64,000 nt of DNA from Climacium dendroides (GCA_950106755.1 OX467087.1:11350047-11414046); one strand, 5' to 3'; numbered from the stretch's first letter, positions 12,108 through 25,062 are shown. Made by a program: numbers and translations. Notes: generated by a model from the sequence alone, not told the origin.

Positions 12108-12874
12108 TTACAAATCATCAAAAAATATGACTGAAAAGAACTGTTTTACACATCATTCGAAAATTTGACTAGGAAAAGTTATATTCCACATCACTGCAAA
12201 ATATGACTCACTACAGTCATATTCCACATCACTGCAAAATATGACTCACTATAGTCATATTTCACATCACTGCAAAATATGATTCATTACAATTATATTC
12301 CACATCATTGCAAAATATGACTCACTATAGTCTTATTTCACATCACTGCAAAATATGACTCACTACAGTCATATTCCACATCACTGCAAAATATGACTCA
12401 CTATAGTCATATTTCACATCACTGCAAAATATGATTCATTACAATTATATTCCACATCATTGCAAAATATGACTCACTATAGTCTTATTTCACATCACTG
12501 CAAAATATGACTCACTACAGTCATATTCCACATCACTGCAAAATATGACTCACTATAGTCATATTTCACATCACTGCAAAATATGACTCACTATAGTCAT
12601 ATTCTACATCACTGCAAAATATGACTCACTACAGTCGTATTCCACATCATTGCAAAATATGACTCACTATAATCATATTCCATGTCATCAAAAAATATGA
12701 CTCACTACAGTCATATTTCACATCACTGCAAAATATGACTCATTGCAGTCATATTTCATGTCATCAAAAATATGACTCACTGCAGTCATATTTCATGTCA
12801 TCAAAAAATATCACTTATCGCAGTCATATTCCATGTCATCAAAAAATATGACTCGCCGTAGTCATATTCCACGT
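12108..12874 (+). repeat. 38-bp tandem satellite with a 152-bp higher-order unit
   Basis: About 18-20 copies of a 38-bp unit (core CACATCACTGCAAAATATGA) run through this stretch. A variant set of four units repeats with a period of 152 bp: the marker GATTCATTACAATTATATT occurs at 12,281 and again at 12,433. Copies decay toward the right end, where GTCATCAAAAAATATGA variants replace the core. The unit word GCAGTCATATTTT also appears outside the array near 11,530 and 13,090. This suggests the array is the subterminal region of the CACTA-type element ending at 13,159. Confidence 0.85.
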
Positions 12875-13159
12875 AGGATTTTTTTTGTTTGTTTGGGCAA
12901 CTCAACAAAAAGTCAAGACCCCCCTAGGAGAGTCAAAGTATATGCCATGTTGGTATACTATGGCTAAATATGGATATTTATACCCTTCAACTTATATAAC
13001 TGTCAATATGACTGATGTCTGAAGCGACTGCTTTCAAACGATTGGAGTCAGTCATATCCCGAGTCATCTACAGTGATTTCTGCATGAGTCATATTTTTTG
13101 ATTTTGCGACTCACTGCAGTCATTTTTTGCAGTTATAAAACACTGCTTTTGTTGTAGTG
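12875..13159 (+). mobile_element. Right terminus of a CACTA-type element
   Basis: The sequence ends ...TTTTGTTGTAGTG at 13,159. Its reverse complement begins CACTACAACAAAA, a CACTA-superfamily terminus. The next three bases are GAT. No matching left terminus could be found, so the full extent is unknown. Candidates lie to the left of the CT-rich tract. The subterminal part repeats CTGCAGTCAT words shared with the adjacent satellite. Confidence 0.5.
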
Positions 13160-13457
13160 GATAGCATCAAGTAAGTACAGAGAAAACAAAATGAGAAATA
13201 GGCAATAGCAACCACGACAGAAACCTTAAAGAAGATGAGTCCCACTTACCAGTGCATTCTGACTTAACTTTGGCTAGTATTGTATCCCACACCTCTCTAT
13301 CCACTAATGATCCCTTATGTTCCGCATGTATTTGATCTCCATGGCAGATGAAGGACAATACAGCTAAATCATTGTTTAGATCTGTAATTCACTTGATATG
13401 GGTTTGTTCATGACTACAATCAAGTAGATTTGTGAAGCTCTAGAACTCGATCGTGCT

Positions 13458-14121
13458 ATAGGTTGTCCCCTTGTCCTAGCTTGTACATTTGGTACAAAGA
13501 TGTTTGGCATATTTTTACCACGGCAACAAAGTCACCAACGAACTCGTCACGTTTTGGGGCAAAATGCACCAGTGTGTCAAGAGCCTCAAGAAGTGGTAGA
13601 AGGGCACACATTCTGAGCAATATGAACAGATTAAGGAGGAGTTATAGGCATGCTTGCACAAATCCACGCACACTCTTGAATACAATGATAGGAACCAACC
13701 ACACTAGTCGAGGCAAGCCAAAAATGCAATAACGAAAAATAAGCAATAAAAGAATTTTCAAGAACAGGATTGTGTAAATGGAAACAAACCTCTACTTTAT
13801 TATTGTTGTTCAAATCAGCAATCATTTTATAAATTAGGGTCTATTACTCATAAAGTACGCGATGCAATGGCTCAATTAGACTGATCCACCTCGTTTGGAC
13901 ATTTTAGAGCATTTTTAAGCCTTTGGTCTCTGTCAGTTCAACCAGCATCTTGAACTCCAAAAATCTTTTTGGACTTTTATAAAAATAAGCATAAGTGATA
14001 GAAAACAACTTCACTATAGCAGAGAAGATTCCAAGCCCAAATAAGGCTTTGAACGCTAAGTTACAGCAGTGGGCCATGCAGTGAACGCCAATTGAAAAGG
14101 GGGCATGCTTGTCCTTAATTT
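13458..14121 (-). pseudogene. hAT transposase relic (DUF4371-like, central part)
   Basis: Read on the minus strand, this encodes a recognisable piece of the plant hAT-type transposase with the motif series KHAPFSIGVHCMAH-CNLA, then SPKRFLEF, then ETKGLKML, then NVQTRWISL. These appear again in domesticated zinc-finger-like hAT proteins. Further down come PLLEAL and a DFVAVVKICQ-LYQMY segment. The frame is broken by an in-frame TAA directly after the KML motif, by a TAATAG pair after LHRVLYE, and by a TAA just upstream of PLLEAL. It is therefore a dead copy. The homology ends at the border of the CACTA-type element starting at 14,122, so that element or a deletion removed the upstream catalytic region. 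Confidence 0.65.
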
Positions 14122-16988
14122 CACTATAAGAAAACAATGTTTTTCTAGACACGCAATTTTTGCATCCGAACGTCGCATGTGATGTCTTGTCACATCTGGA
14201 CAGACATCCAAAAATTCGCGTTATGGTAGACGTACCAAAAACATAGTATGTTATGCAAAACGTCGCACGTCCAACGTCAAACATCACAAAAAACATCGAT
14301 CAACAAGGTTCTTAGAAGTTGACATGTGGCTGCCATCTAAGCGCGGGAAAGTCAGAGTGTCATTTTTTTCATCCATTGCTCGTCTATGATGTGGCGTCTG
14401 ATGTGGCATGTCACGTCAGTAATGACGAAATTGGCTGACGTAGCATCTACAGACGTTGACGTGGCATTTTTTTGGAGCTACCTGAACAGTCTTTCTAGAA
14501 TTTAATGATGTTTTTTGAGACATCAATGTGGACGACTGAGTGTCTTGAATAACATTAGGTGAAACAATTGTATGCTTTTCATCATATCCCATCTGAACAT
14601 GTGGCATTTGCACAAGTGTGCTTTTTAAAACATATGCGATGCTCACATATTTTTTTGAACATCAATAATGACATGAGGTATGTTTTTTATATCATGTGGT
14701 ATGTTGTAAAAAACATGTTGTCAATGTAACAATATGTTGTACACAATATAAAATATGCAATATATGGTATATCACATGCAATACAACATACAAAATATGC
14801 CATACAAAATATAATATATACAATATGCCATACAAATTACAATATATACAATACACTTGTACACAATACATTGTATTTATCAAGTATATTGAATGACTTG
14901 GAAATCCACTTATTAACTAATGAGAAGACAAGCCTTTTATACTAGTGGGGTGTAGGAGGCATGACAAGCCATATGGGATATACAAAACTAAAATATAAAT
15001 AGCAACATAAATACAATGATGTCTGAAATAATATTTTAAAAAACATCTACATGTCTTAGTTTTGTTTTTTTCAACGTCATTGTAAACATTCAAAAGAACA
15101 TCTGTAGTATGAAATTAGACATTCACATTAATGTTGTTTTAAACATTTGCTTCAACAATTTCTAAATTTTCTACAAATCTTATTTATTGTCTATGATGTT
15201 ATAATGAACATTTGCATGTCATTTCCAACATATATGGGGATGTCTCCTTGAACATTTAATTGAAAAAGTCACATTTATTAAATCAAGGTTGTTTGCAACA
15301 TCAACTTCAATATAGTATGACACAACAATACATCCAATATGGAATTCCAATTGTAGATTATATTTTTGTTTATTTGGAAAGCTTTGATTCATTTCATTTG
15401 GATTTGTTATGAAAAAGTTATGGACATTTTTGGTTTTTGGGCAATTAGATCATCTTCTTAAAAAAAATAACTTGTTGCATGCATTTCTAAATGCAATTTT
15501 TACAATTTTTTCAAAATAAAAATTCCACATGGTTTAGTTTACTTGCTAGAACAATCTCACCATTGAGATTAGTGCATTTTAATTCCATCTAAAATATATT
15601 AATATTTTAGATTTTCCTTCTATCTCATACTTACTTCTACTTAACAATTTTCTTAAGAATGAAATTTAAGTTTTTTTATTTTTTATTTTTTTCCTAAACT
15701 CTCAACTCAATTTCCTACTATAAATATTTAAATTTCAAAACTCTATAGTGCAGAAATTTTAAGTTAAAAATGTTCAAAGTCAAAAATCTAGTCCCTCAAT
15801 GTGTTAAAAAACTTGTTATTTCCACTTTAAATCTATGTGGTCAAAAATTCTGAAATTTTTTCTACAATTTTTTCTACTTGTTAGGTGTAAGATCCTATAG
15901 TTAGATGTGAAAAAAAATTAAAATTTCTTTTACTCTTTGCTACAGAAATGACAATTTTCAATGTTTTCTAGCAAAAAAAAGACCTTGGTCCTTTAAAGGT
16001 TAAGATGTCAAATATCTCAAAGTCCAAGAACACTAGAAAATCACCCCACATTAGATATGAATGATTTGAAAATAATAAGTTAAGAAGGTGAAATATCAAT
16101 AAAAATTATTAAAATTTGATGCAAAATTTATGATTTTAAACTAGTAAAATTTAGAATTTAAGTCTTAAATTAAAAATAAATATTTTCATATAATATAATA
16201 TTGATATGATTTTATAAACCTTATTTCATAAAAAATCCATTCATCTAATTTATATAAATTTGTTATATAAATTAAATGTATATAGCTTATAACATTTTGA
16301 AAATAAATTTTCATAAAATTAATTTATAAAGAAGACATCAAAGAAGACGCCTACAATTGTTTTTGCAACATCTGCACGTCTAGTCAAACGTCATGAAAAG
16401 CACAGTGGATAGCATATGGTTTGAAGTTACATTTACAGGAAGTAAAAAATGTTAATGCCAGAAGTGATGTTCCTGGAAACGTCAGAATGTCTTGTATGAT
16501 GTCCACAAAAATATCTAAGGTTGGAACATGGAATGACCGGGTATGATGACGTGGCATGCTATGTCAGCGTTCCATGTCCACATCATCATGCCATGTCAGA
16601 TGTCACGTCAACTTTTTGGCCTCACCACCTGTCCATTATCCTCTTTTTTACCCCGGGCAGTCTCTTTACCATTAACCGGAAAAAATTTCTGTCTCAACTT
16701 CTAAGCTAAGTTTGACCAAAGATGCTGAAGTGGCTACACATGTTTTTTTGGACATTTTTAAAAACATTTGATGTCCACAACAATGTCTTAAATTGCATCA
16801 TTGTTTTTCATAGCACCAATATGTTGTGACTAAAATTTAGCAATGCTTTCTACAACATCAAACCAAAATTTCCCCTTTTTCAGCGTCCGTCGACATAACA
16901 TCCCAATGTTTTCTGAGACGTATGGTGATATCCTCGACGTACAACGTTTTTGGCTTGACATCAGAAAAAACACAGTTTTCTTATAGTG
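14122..16988. mobile_element. CACTA-type non-autonomous element, 2.9 kb
   Basis: It begins CACTATAAGAAAAC and ends GTTTTCTTATAGTG, a perfect 14-bp terminal inverted repeat of the CACTA class. The three flanking bases differ (TTT on the left, GAA on the right), so no target duplication is preserved. The interior is AT-rich with many short copies of ACGTC/GACGT-containing words near both ends, typical of subterminal transposase-binding repeats. No transposase frame was found. It contains a truncated TTAA-family copy at about 15,345-15,999 and an AT-rich, partly palindromic stretch at 14,690-14,880. Confidence 0.75.
15345..15999. mobile_element. Truncated copy of the TTAA (piggyBac-like) family
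   Basis: This matches the right two thirds of the element at 18,235-19,167 in the same orientation. It shares phrases such as GGAAGCTTTGATTCAT (here AAAGCTTTGATTCAT), TTGCTAGAACAATCTCA and the final GACCTTGGTCCTTTA. The right end is followed by TTAA (16,000-16,003), but the terminal CCCC has changed to CTTT. The left terminus is missing. Confidence 0.6.
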
Positions 16989-17560
16989 GAAGGAACCCTC
17001 AGACTCTATAGGAACCTCCACATATTTCAAATTGTCTTTATCGTCAGAGGATTCGGAAATGGTAATCATTGGTGACTTTGCACTCAGGACAACAATATCT
17101 CCAAACCCGGATGAAGAGTTAGGTATACGAGTAGTATCCTCAGACAAGGAAATGCTTTGTTTTCAGGCAATGAATTGGCCACCCTCCTTGTTGCTTGAGT
17201 ATTCCTCTCCAGACATTGGTCAACACCTAGGACATCAGGCATGCAATCATCAAACACAAGAAAAAGTGGTTGACTTGCTACAGTGCCTCGCGAAGATTGG
17301 AAGTACGAATTGACAGTCTTCTTGTGCGTTTCCACTTTCTATAACTCGATCATCTTGCCCTTACGTTTCAACTCATGGTGCCCCACCTCCAACGCCTCTT
17401 TCATTGCTTTGGCTGCTTTCTTCCGAGTATTGCACGCAAGAAAAGCAATCCTAATGGCTTTTGTGACTATGTCTTCCCCTCCATTGTCGCGTGGAGACTC
17501 CATTGCAAAAGGTGGATTCTCACAAGAACAAACAACAGGCATACAATCACAGAGCAAGAA
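16989..17560 (-). pseudogene. Possible N-terminal remnant of a transposase or host gene
   Basis: The minus strand holds lysine-rich frames (CNTRKKAAKAMKEAL, HELKRKGKMIEL, then HKKTVNSYFQ) broken by a stop near 17,336 and by a frame change near 17,140. The texture resembles the low-complexity linker between the zinc finger and core of hAT-type proteins. The block lies across the CACTA-type element from the hAT relic, so it may be the same broken gene. No decisive motif is present, and it may be unrelated. Confidence 0.3.
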
Positions 17561-18234
17561 AATGCAATGACAAGTTCCAAATTACACAATAATAAGATTG
17601 GCCAATATCATGACGGAAACATGCAGCGATTCCCAATTTCAAGTGAAGTTGAGCAACGCAATTTGAAGGAAATGCAATCACCGCCATTTGAATAAAATGA
17701 AATCACTCACGGCATGAATTAATGTACAGCAATGAAATCCAAAAAGAGGAATTACAACCAAGCATTGCCTAAACCCTACAACGTACACACCTCTTGGTGA
17801 AATCAACCTAAAACCTCGTGGAGCAACTAGCAAAACACAAGCGCCATGAATATTGGGAGTGGCAAAATCATCACACCGCTACGCCACTCACTACTAGAAA
17901 ACCACGACCAAATCAACAGAAAATCAACTAATTTCTATTGTTTGGAGCACTTCAATGACTAAATCAACAAATTTTTGTTGTTTTTGTAAATGCCAACAAA
18001 AAGCAAACAACTTTCTGTTGATTCAAATAGTGCAATGACCAAATCAATAGATTTGTGTTGAATTTGGAATTTTAGAGAATCTTTTTTAGGATCTCAGGGA
18101 ATCTTTTAGAATCTTAGGGAATATGGGTATCTCTGGGTATCTCTGGAAATCTTTACATTCAGTTTAATACATTTTATAATATTTTGGAAGATTTAGAATG
18201 TTTTCATACATTTAGCATTATCTAGGACAATTAA

Positions 18235-19167
18235 CCCCTAAAGGACCATTGTCCCTTCGGGGAACAAATTGGATTTTAGGCAGGTACCTACGGGCTCAAA
18301 TTTTGTCATGATTTTTTGAAATTTTTTTTGAAGATAGAAAAACTGATGAGCTTTGTAGGAATATCATTTTTTTGCATTCGGTGCCCGGAAACAAAAGTTA
18401 TGACCAAATAAGCTCAAAACAGGGGACGGGGGGCAGTCCGGGCAGCAAAAAAAATTTTGCAAAATATTGAATTTCTTTTTTTTAAATTTTTTTTCTCTTG
18501 TAGATTAAATTTTTTTCTACATGGGAAGCTTTGATTCATTCCATTTGGACTTATTATGAGAAAGTTATGGACAATCTTGTTTTTCGGGTAGTTGGAGCAT
18601 CTTCCTGAAAAAATAACTTATAGAATTCATTTCTGAATGCAATTTTTACAATTTTTCTGAAGAAAATTTTTTCCATGATTTTGTTTACTTGCTAGAACAA
18701 TCTCATCATTGGGATTAATGCATTTTAATTCCATATTAAAGATATTAATAATTTAGATTTCCTTCTTTCTCATACCTACTTCTACTTAACAATTTTTTTA
18801 AGCATGAAAATTAAGTTTTTTTTATGAAATTGTTTTTCCCCTAAACTCTCAACTCAATTTCACACAATAAGGATTTAAAGCTCAAAGCTCTGTAGTGCAA
18901 AAAATTTAAGTAAAAAAATTTCAAAGTAAAATAATCCAATCCCGCAAGGTGCTGAAAAAATTGTTTTTTTCACTTTAAACGCAAATATCTTTTAATCTAT
19001 GTGGTCAAAATTTCTGAAATTTTTTCCACACATTTCCATACTAGTAAGGTATAAGATCCTACGGTTAGATGTGCAAAAAAAATAATTTTCAAATTTTTTA
19101 CTCTATGCTACAGAAATGGCAGTTTTGAGTGCTTTTTGGCATAAATAAGGCCTTGGTCCTTTAGGGG
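18235..19167. mobile_element. TTAA-flanked piggyBac-like element (reference copy)
   Basis: It has terminal inverted repeats CCCCTAAAGGACCA and TGGTCCTTTAGGGG and is flanked by TTAA at 18,231-18,234 and 19,168-19,171. It is 933 bp with no coding frame. It is inserted in the CACTA-type element 17,889-20,623 and is the best-preserved representative of a family with further copies at 57,184-58,113 (inverted), 59,193-59,739, 58,643-60,027 and, truncated, 15,345-15,999. Confidence 0.85.
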
Positions 19168-19865
19168 TTAAGGTTGGCCCATTGATGTCAAATAATTAAT
19201 TAACTCTTACAGCCTTGAGGCATGTTTCAATCTATTTTCTACTTTGGGGTATGCCCTTTACAATGCAAAATTTGTTGAATATGATTCATATAAAATTTTT
19301 GCCAAAAATGTGTTTTACTACTCATTCAATGCCTAGAAAATTCAAACTATTCAAAGTTGCAATTAAAAGTTATGTCTCCAAAGGGTTGTTTTTTAAATGG
19401 ATAGTTTCACGTAACTATGACAAATAGATTTAATTGGTTTGAAATTTTTTTTACATACTTTCAAAAGGATTGTTAACAAAGTCTCCAAAGTTAGAAGTCA
19501 TAGAAACACACAATTTTTCTTCAAGTTTCAGTGTATTTGATAATTATTTTCAAGATTACTCAACAATCATTAGAAAATTAAGATTAGAAATGGACACCTT
19601 TACACAAAATATTGAATAGAAAAATCAAAATTGTTAATTTTCAAAGTCAAATTTTTGATGCTCAAACTACACTTCTAAGAGAATATATTTTTCAAAAATA
19701 TGAACTATCAAAAATAGTAACTTCAAAACTTTTAGTTTAACTTCAAAATATTGTTGACACCAAAATTTGTTGCCTTGGTCATTTAGTAGTGAAAACACCA
19801 TAATTGGAATTCTATGTACAATGAATTTTTTTTTATCTCAAACATTCAAAATTCAATGTTTTTTC

Positions 19866-20222
19866 AATTCAGCAGACTTTGGCGGCCATTTTTGCATAGT
19901 AGAACAACTTTCTTCAAAAAACTTCCAACTAAGAAAAGTTGTAAAATCAAGCTAAATTTCACCTCCAAAAATCCGTTTGTGATTTTGAGCCTCCAATCAA
20001 AAGTTATGAACGATATTCAAAGGGAGATATCAAGGAACATTTTTTTTGATACTTTCAAACAACCTCTCTGATTTTTGTTCATAACTTTTGATTGGAGACT
20101 CAAAATCACAAACGGATTTTTGCAAGTGAAAGTTAGCTTGATTTAACAACTTTTCTTAATTGAAAGTTTCTCGAAAAAGCTGTTCTACTATGCCAAAATG
20201 GCCTCCAAAGTCTGCTGAGTTT
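19866..20222. repeat. Internal hairpin of a CACTA-type element
   Basis: Two arms of about 165 bp pair imperfectly around 20,045. The outer ends are TTCAGCAGACTTTGG and CCAAAGTCTGCTGA. The inner stem includes CCAATCAAAAGTTATGAAC and GTTCATAACTTTTGATTGG. Related hairpins with the same sequence words occupy comparable places in the elements at 25,063 and 27,622. Confidence 0.8.
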
Positions 20223-20286
20223 AAAAACATGAAGGAGTTAATGTATAAATAAAATAAAAATACCAGTTATTGACATGAAGTTTTAG

Positions 20287-20352
20287 TGGTGGTTTATTGG
20301 TTAGGTCTCTAGGATGTTGGGCACGAGGTCGAGGGTTCAAACTTGGTTGGTG
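20287..20352 (+). repeat. tRNA-like (SINE-head-like) stretch
   Basis: An A-box-like TTGGTTAGGT and a B-box-like GAGGGTTCAAAC lie about 40 bp apart, as in tRNA-derived SINE heads. It does not fold into a complete cloverleaf and is not called a tRNA. A similar stretch sits at the equivalent place, just after the hairpin, in the neighbouring element (26,403-26,475). Confidence 0.4.
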
Positions 20353-20626
20353 TGTATTGGTCGGCTTGGGTGGGGAAATGTGCTGCCTGGAGGATCTGGG
20401 CAACGAAAAACCAAATTTTTTTGTGCTACCCAGAAATCTCGGGCAGTAGAATAAAATTTGATTTTTTTTTTTCAAATTTTTTTTGTTGATTTGGCCAAGA
20501 CAACAGAAAAAAAAAACAGATTTCTATTGATTATTGACCAAAACAACGAGCCCGAAACAACAATAGGGATCAATAGATTTCAGTTGAAATTTTGTTGTTT
20601 TGGCCAAAGATTTTGTAGTAGTGACT

Positions 20627-23600
20627 ACACTGGCGATTCCACAGCGCAAATGAATGCAAGATTACAGAATCAATGGTGAAACAATGCAGGCATCCCAAAA
20701 GTGAAGTGGGAGTAATGCAAAATCATTGGCGATAAGTGCTGAAGGAAAGTGGGTGTAATGCACATTTACTGGCAATGAAACCCTAAGAGGAGGACGGGAT
20801 GGAAGTCGACTTGGCCCCCATTGATCCCCATTAGCCACCACGTTGGCAAAAAAGCCGCCTTTGCCACACCCTGAATACATTGTCAATTTTGCTAGGTGCT
20901 TTTTTTGGGTACATTTTGGATTTTTTTGGCCCCCCAAAAATGTCCTGATGTCCATATATGAAAGCTGTAAAAGGAAACATCTTGCAGCAATGCAAACATC
21001 CATACTATGTTTTTTGTATATAGTTAGTAATTGAGATGAATCATCTTGAGATTTTTTTATATAGAGGAATACCAAAAATTTTCATTAATTTCAAAGTTGT
21101 AGACTATGTTTGAGCAATGAGCATTCATATCTTTATATATTTACATGATTGGAAAAAGGCATTCACTTGCATAATCAAACAAAATAATTCCAACACTTAA
21201 CTTGGGGATTAGAGATCAAAAAATCTTCTAATGAAATCCCCTCAACATTATACAAATGCGTACACAATGACATTTGTATAGTAAGGTAAGGTGAATTTAC
21301 CACAATTTATTTATTTAAATACATTTAAAAATAGGCATGTGCCATCAAAAAGAAAAGTATTGCTTGCAGTTTTAAAGCTAGTCTACTTGACCTATGTAAT
21401 CCGGGTCATCCCTAACACATAACATTGGAAGTATTACATAATTCTATTGCATGTTTAAAGGATCCATATCAAAGAACAAAATAATTTGATTCCTAAAACC
21501 CTTGCACATTCTCAAGCTTACTAAAGAATTTTATCATGAGATCACAAAGATTAGGATGTGGTTCCAACTTATCCAGTAAGTCATATTTGTAAATAAGCAG
21601 CAAAATAGTCAACTCATTGTCTCTTTCAACGATCAACCACTAGATACATAATGGCCATTAGGCATTAGTCATTCTGGCTACCTTTTTTCAAAAAAAACAT
21701 CCAACATAGTTACATCCAAATATCCTTCACCAAGTATTCCATCTCAAAGTGATCTCCCAACCTCGACTAATGAATTGGCCCAACACCTCAACAATGTCCT
21801 CAAAGTTCCATCAATGCACCTAAAGCCCAATCCAATCATCTTGTAGAACACATACAAGGAAATCTACTAGAAGATCCCTGCATGATTTCTTCACTTAATT
21901 TGCAATCTACATCACTATTTAGTAAAGAATATCAAACAACAACCTAATACCCTCCTTGCGAGAGGCACCTAGGATAAAATTACGTAGATATGAAAGTAAA
22001 TCCTCAATAGAACTCCCAATCTCCATCCAACTTTCATTGGTCATGAGATCCTATAGTGCATAGTAAACAAGGTACTTAAGATAAAATTACAAGGGCCAAG
22101 TAAATCCTCAATATGGCCCCCAATTCCCATCCAACCTTCATCAATGGTGGGTCTTTGAGCTTCCAATTTGTTACTTAGAATTCATTGTTTTGTTTTTTCA
22201 AATTTTTCAATTTAAGTTATAATTATATACAAAAATTCTTAAAAAGAGTATAAAACCAAAATAGGTATGTTACATGCCAGTATAGCATTTGGTTTAAAAT
22301 AGAATTTTAGACCTAGAATACTAAATACCCACATATACATAGGTTAGAACTTGAAGATTGGTAGAAATTGAAAGGTTTAAATGATATGGCCAAAAATAGC
22401 CTAAGCCTACTAATACATGTGACTTACCATGGCTAAATTGATCCAAAGGAAGTCTAATGAGATCCTTAGGTAAATTTTCAAATATAGATTTCAATTTTCC
22501 TATTACATGTATGAAATAGTAAAAAATCCAACTGTTAACTTGTAGCAGTTACTACCTTAAGACAGGACAATGAAAGAATTTATGGTCAACAAAAGGTGAT
22601 TTAGGGTTAAGATCATGCCAAAGGATCAAAAGTGAAATCGATTTGTCAAGATCCCTTTGTATGTGAAAGTATCTTAAATTACCAAAGTTTTAAAGAAGAA
22701 GCGGGATTTTATCCTCCTTCTTTGAACATGAAAAGTAAAAATATAAGCTTGCACATACTTTGAGGAATTCCATGAAAGGTTCCATGAAAAAATTTGAAAT
22801 TTTTAGACTTATAGGAATACCTTTTCTGGACTATCAACTACTAAAATCTATGATGCAAAATTCCTAAAAATTGTTTAGGTTATGATAAAATCTCACTAAA
22901 AACTATAAAAGGTTCTTTTATATTAATAACGTGCCCCAAAAAGTTTCAAGACATTCCAATGGCGGGAGGTATCCGAACTGACAAGATTCTTCCATATTTA
23001 CAACATGAAAGAATTTATGTGAAGTTGATCGCGTCCTAGGAACACACAGAATTAGAATGAAGTCAACAAAGAGTCTTTTCTTACTTCCTTGGGCCTTCCG
23101 GACAACCTTAGATGGTCACCTCTTTCAAAATAGGTAATTTCCAAAATTTAAATTTTTTAACCTTTTATTGTTCCAAGTTGGCGCTAGTTTTTCATGTTCT
23201 TTTGGCAAAGGAAAAAGGGAGGGGTTCTACTAGACTAAAAATGCCCTTTTGAAGTCAATGGCACAATTCATTCATGATTTGGAGTTAATTTCTAAAAGTT
23301 CAAGTTTTGGACTAGTGTAGAAAGTGAAGATCTTAGAAAATTAGGATGGAAATTGTAAGTGATAAGGTTACTATAGGAAAAGTGAGAAAAGGTGGGTGAT
23401 TTGAAAGAGTAGAAAAGGGCATCCATTTCCCTCACAAACAATCCCTTTTGTATTAGTTAGGTTCATTGGGTCTAATTTATGTTGGATTTTTTGGCATTTT
23501 AGCCAAAAAACCTTAAACAATGTCTTTAGGAGCTTTTCATGCTCCATTGTTGTTATTTCTTAAGCTTTCGTTGAAGGACATTAGAGTCCCTTCAAAGTTG

Positions 23601-25062
23601 GCTATTGTATACAAGTTTTGCAATTGTTGTAACTAATCCGTGTTTGTTAAAAGTCATGTACTAACTTGTTAAAGTTTTAGTGAAGTTTTGTTGGAGTTTT
23701 TTTTTAGTTCCTTGCCTTGTGTACTAACCCTAAAGCCACCTCCCACCATACCTTGGTGATGTTGCTTTGAAGTGTCTTTAGTGTTTGGAGGTGTAAAGTG
23801 TTACTAAGGTTGCGATAAAATGACTTCCTTTCTATTTGAACTATTGCGAGTCTCACAAGCCCACCACAATAGGACTATTGTCTTTGTTTCTTGATTGAGA
23901 ACATTTGACCTCTATTTTTTAAAAGAGAAGGTCAATTTGAACACTATACTTGCTTCCATAACCTCCCTATGAGCTATCGCTAGTATTATATTTTTGACTT
24001 TTAAGAGTTTAGCTTGGCTATGCAAGGACGAACTGGAGCTTCTACTAATAACTACAGTAAATATGGCATGTTTTGTACCCAATTATACAACCATTCTAGC
24101 AACTTTGACCTCAAAAAGAGATTGCTTTAATCCACTAACAATATTTGAGTGAATCCTATCCCGAGACCCTAGATGAAAAGAAGTGCTCGTCAAATTTGTT
24201 GAAGACCCTACATAAGTAAAAACTCTTTGCATTACACCACCTCGATCTTTAATAGAAGTAAAATTTTGTAAGGTTTTGTCTAAGCTATGAAAGATACGTT
24301 AAGCACTCCATATGATCTCATAAGCAGATACTTCAACAACACTGGGCTCTACATGTGTTGCAAGCGCATGAGCTCACTTCCTTGCTTGATAGTTTCTTTG
24401 TTGCTTAGATACATTTGCTCATATACAAGCCTTTAATTTTTCACCCAGATTTGGTTTCATTAGCCTAGTATGAAGGGCTGCATTCTTTTTGCTCTACATG
24501 AAACTAGAGAAAATTAGAGTGATAAAGTGATCATTTGAATACATCCAATATCCTAGCACTCTACATCCAACTAAACGCCTTAGAACGCCAATAAAAGAAT
24601 GCACAATGACAACAACCATTTAACTTATCAAAACAAACAAAAATACAAAAAAATGACATTAGAAAATACCCCACCGTGCAAACAGATAGGATTAGGATTT
24701 CTAGCACCTCAGTTGATCGCAGTTGCTCATCTTCAATGACAATTGATAGTCTAGATTTCATTTGAGAGCCCTCATGATCGAGATTACATATTGTAGACTA
24801 GAATAATTGAAAGCCTTGCTTGTTCCCGCCAAATTGAAGTAGTGATGTGTTCATCTTCACTTGACATTTTGTTTATCCTCATCTACAAGTATAAATTTAG
24901 GAAAAAATACTAAAGTACCTAGCTCTTCAAGCGTTGGTAGACCTTTCAAATTATTATACTTTAGGGAAAAAAAGTTTGGGGCAAAAAAATTGGCTAGAAG
25001 AAAAGAACTTTTGAAAATTCAATGTTTAAAAAGTCCCTAAATATTCCCTACCAAACACATAA
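20627..25062. other. Long AT-rich intergenic region, nothing recognised
   Basis: About 4.4 kb has only short frames with no domain or splice chain that could be supported. The first 250 bp, next to the CACTA target site, is less AT-rich and may continue whatever locus lies left of 17,886. No terminal repeats or LTR-like ends were recognised. Confidence 0.4.

Larger units (their letters stand above)
17889..20623. mobile_element. CACTA-type non-autonomous element with ACT target duplication
   Basis: It begins CACTACTAGAAAACC and ends TTTTGTAGTAGTG, and is flanked by the 3-bp duplication ACT at 17,886-17,888 and 20,624-20,626. This is exactly what the CACTA superfamily leaves. Subterminal repeats of the form AAATCAACAGA and its complement are dense at both ends. 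The 2.7-kb interior carries a complete TTAA-family element (18,235-19,167), a hairpin (19,866-20,222) and a tRNA-like stretch (20,287-20,352), but no transposase. Confidence 0.88.

Noticed and set aside
12108..12874. Regular repeat with spacing that could suggest a CRISPR array
   Set aside because: The repeats are head-to-tail with no unique spacers, and the surrounding genes are plant nuclear genes.
20627..25062. LTR retrotransposon
   Set aside because: No paired long terminal repeats, primer-binding site or reverse-transcriptase motifs could be seen.
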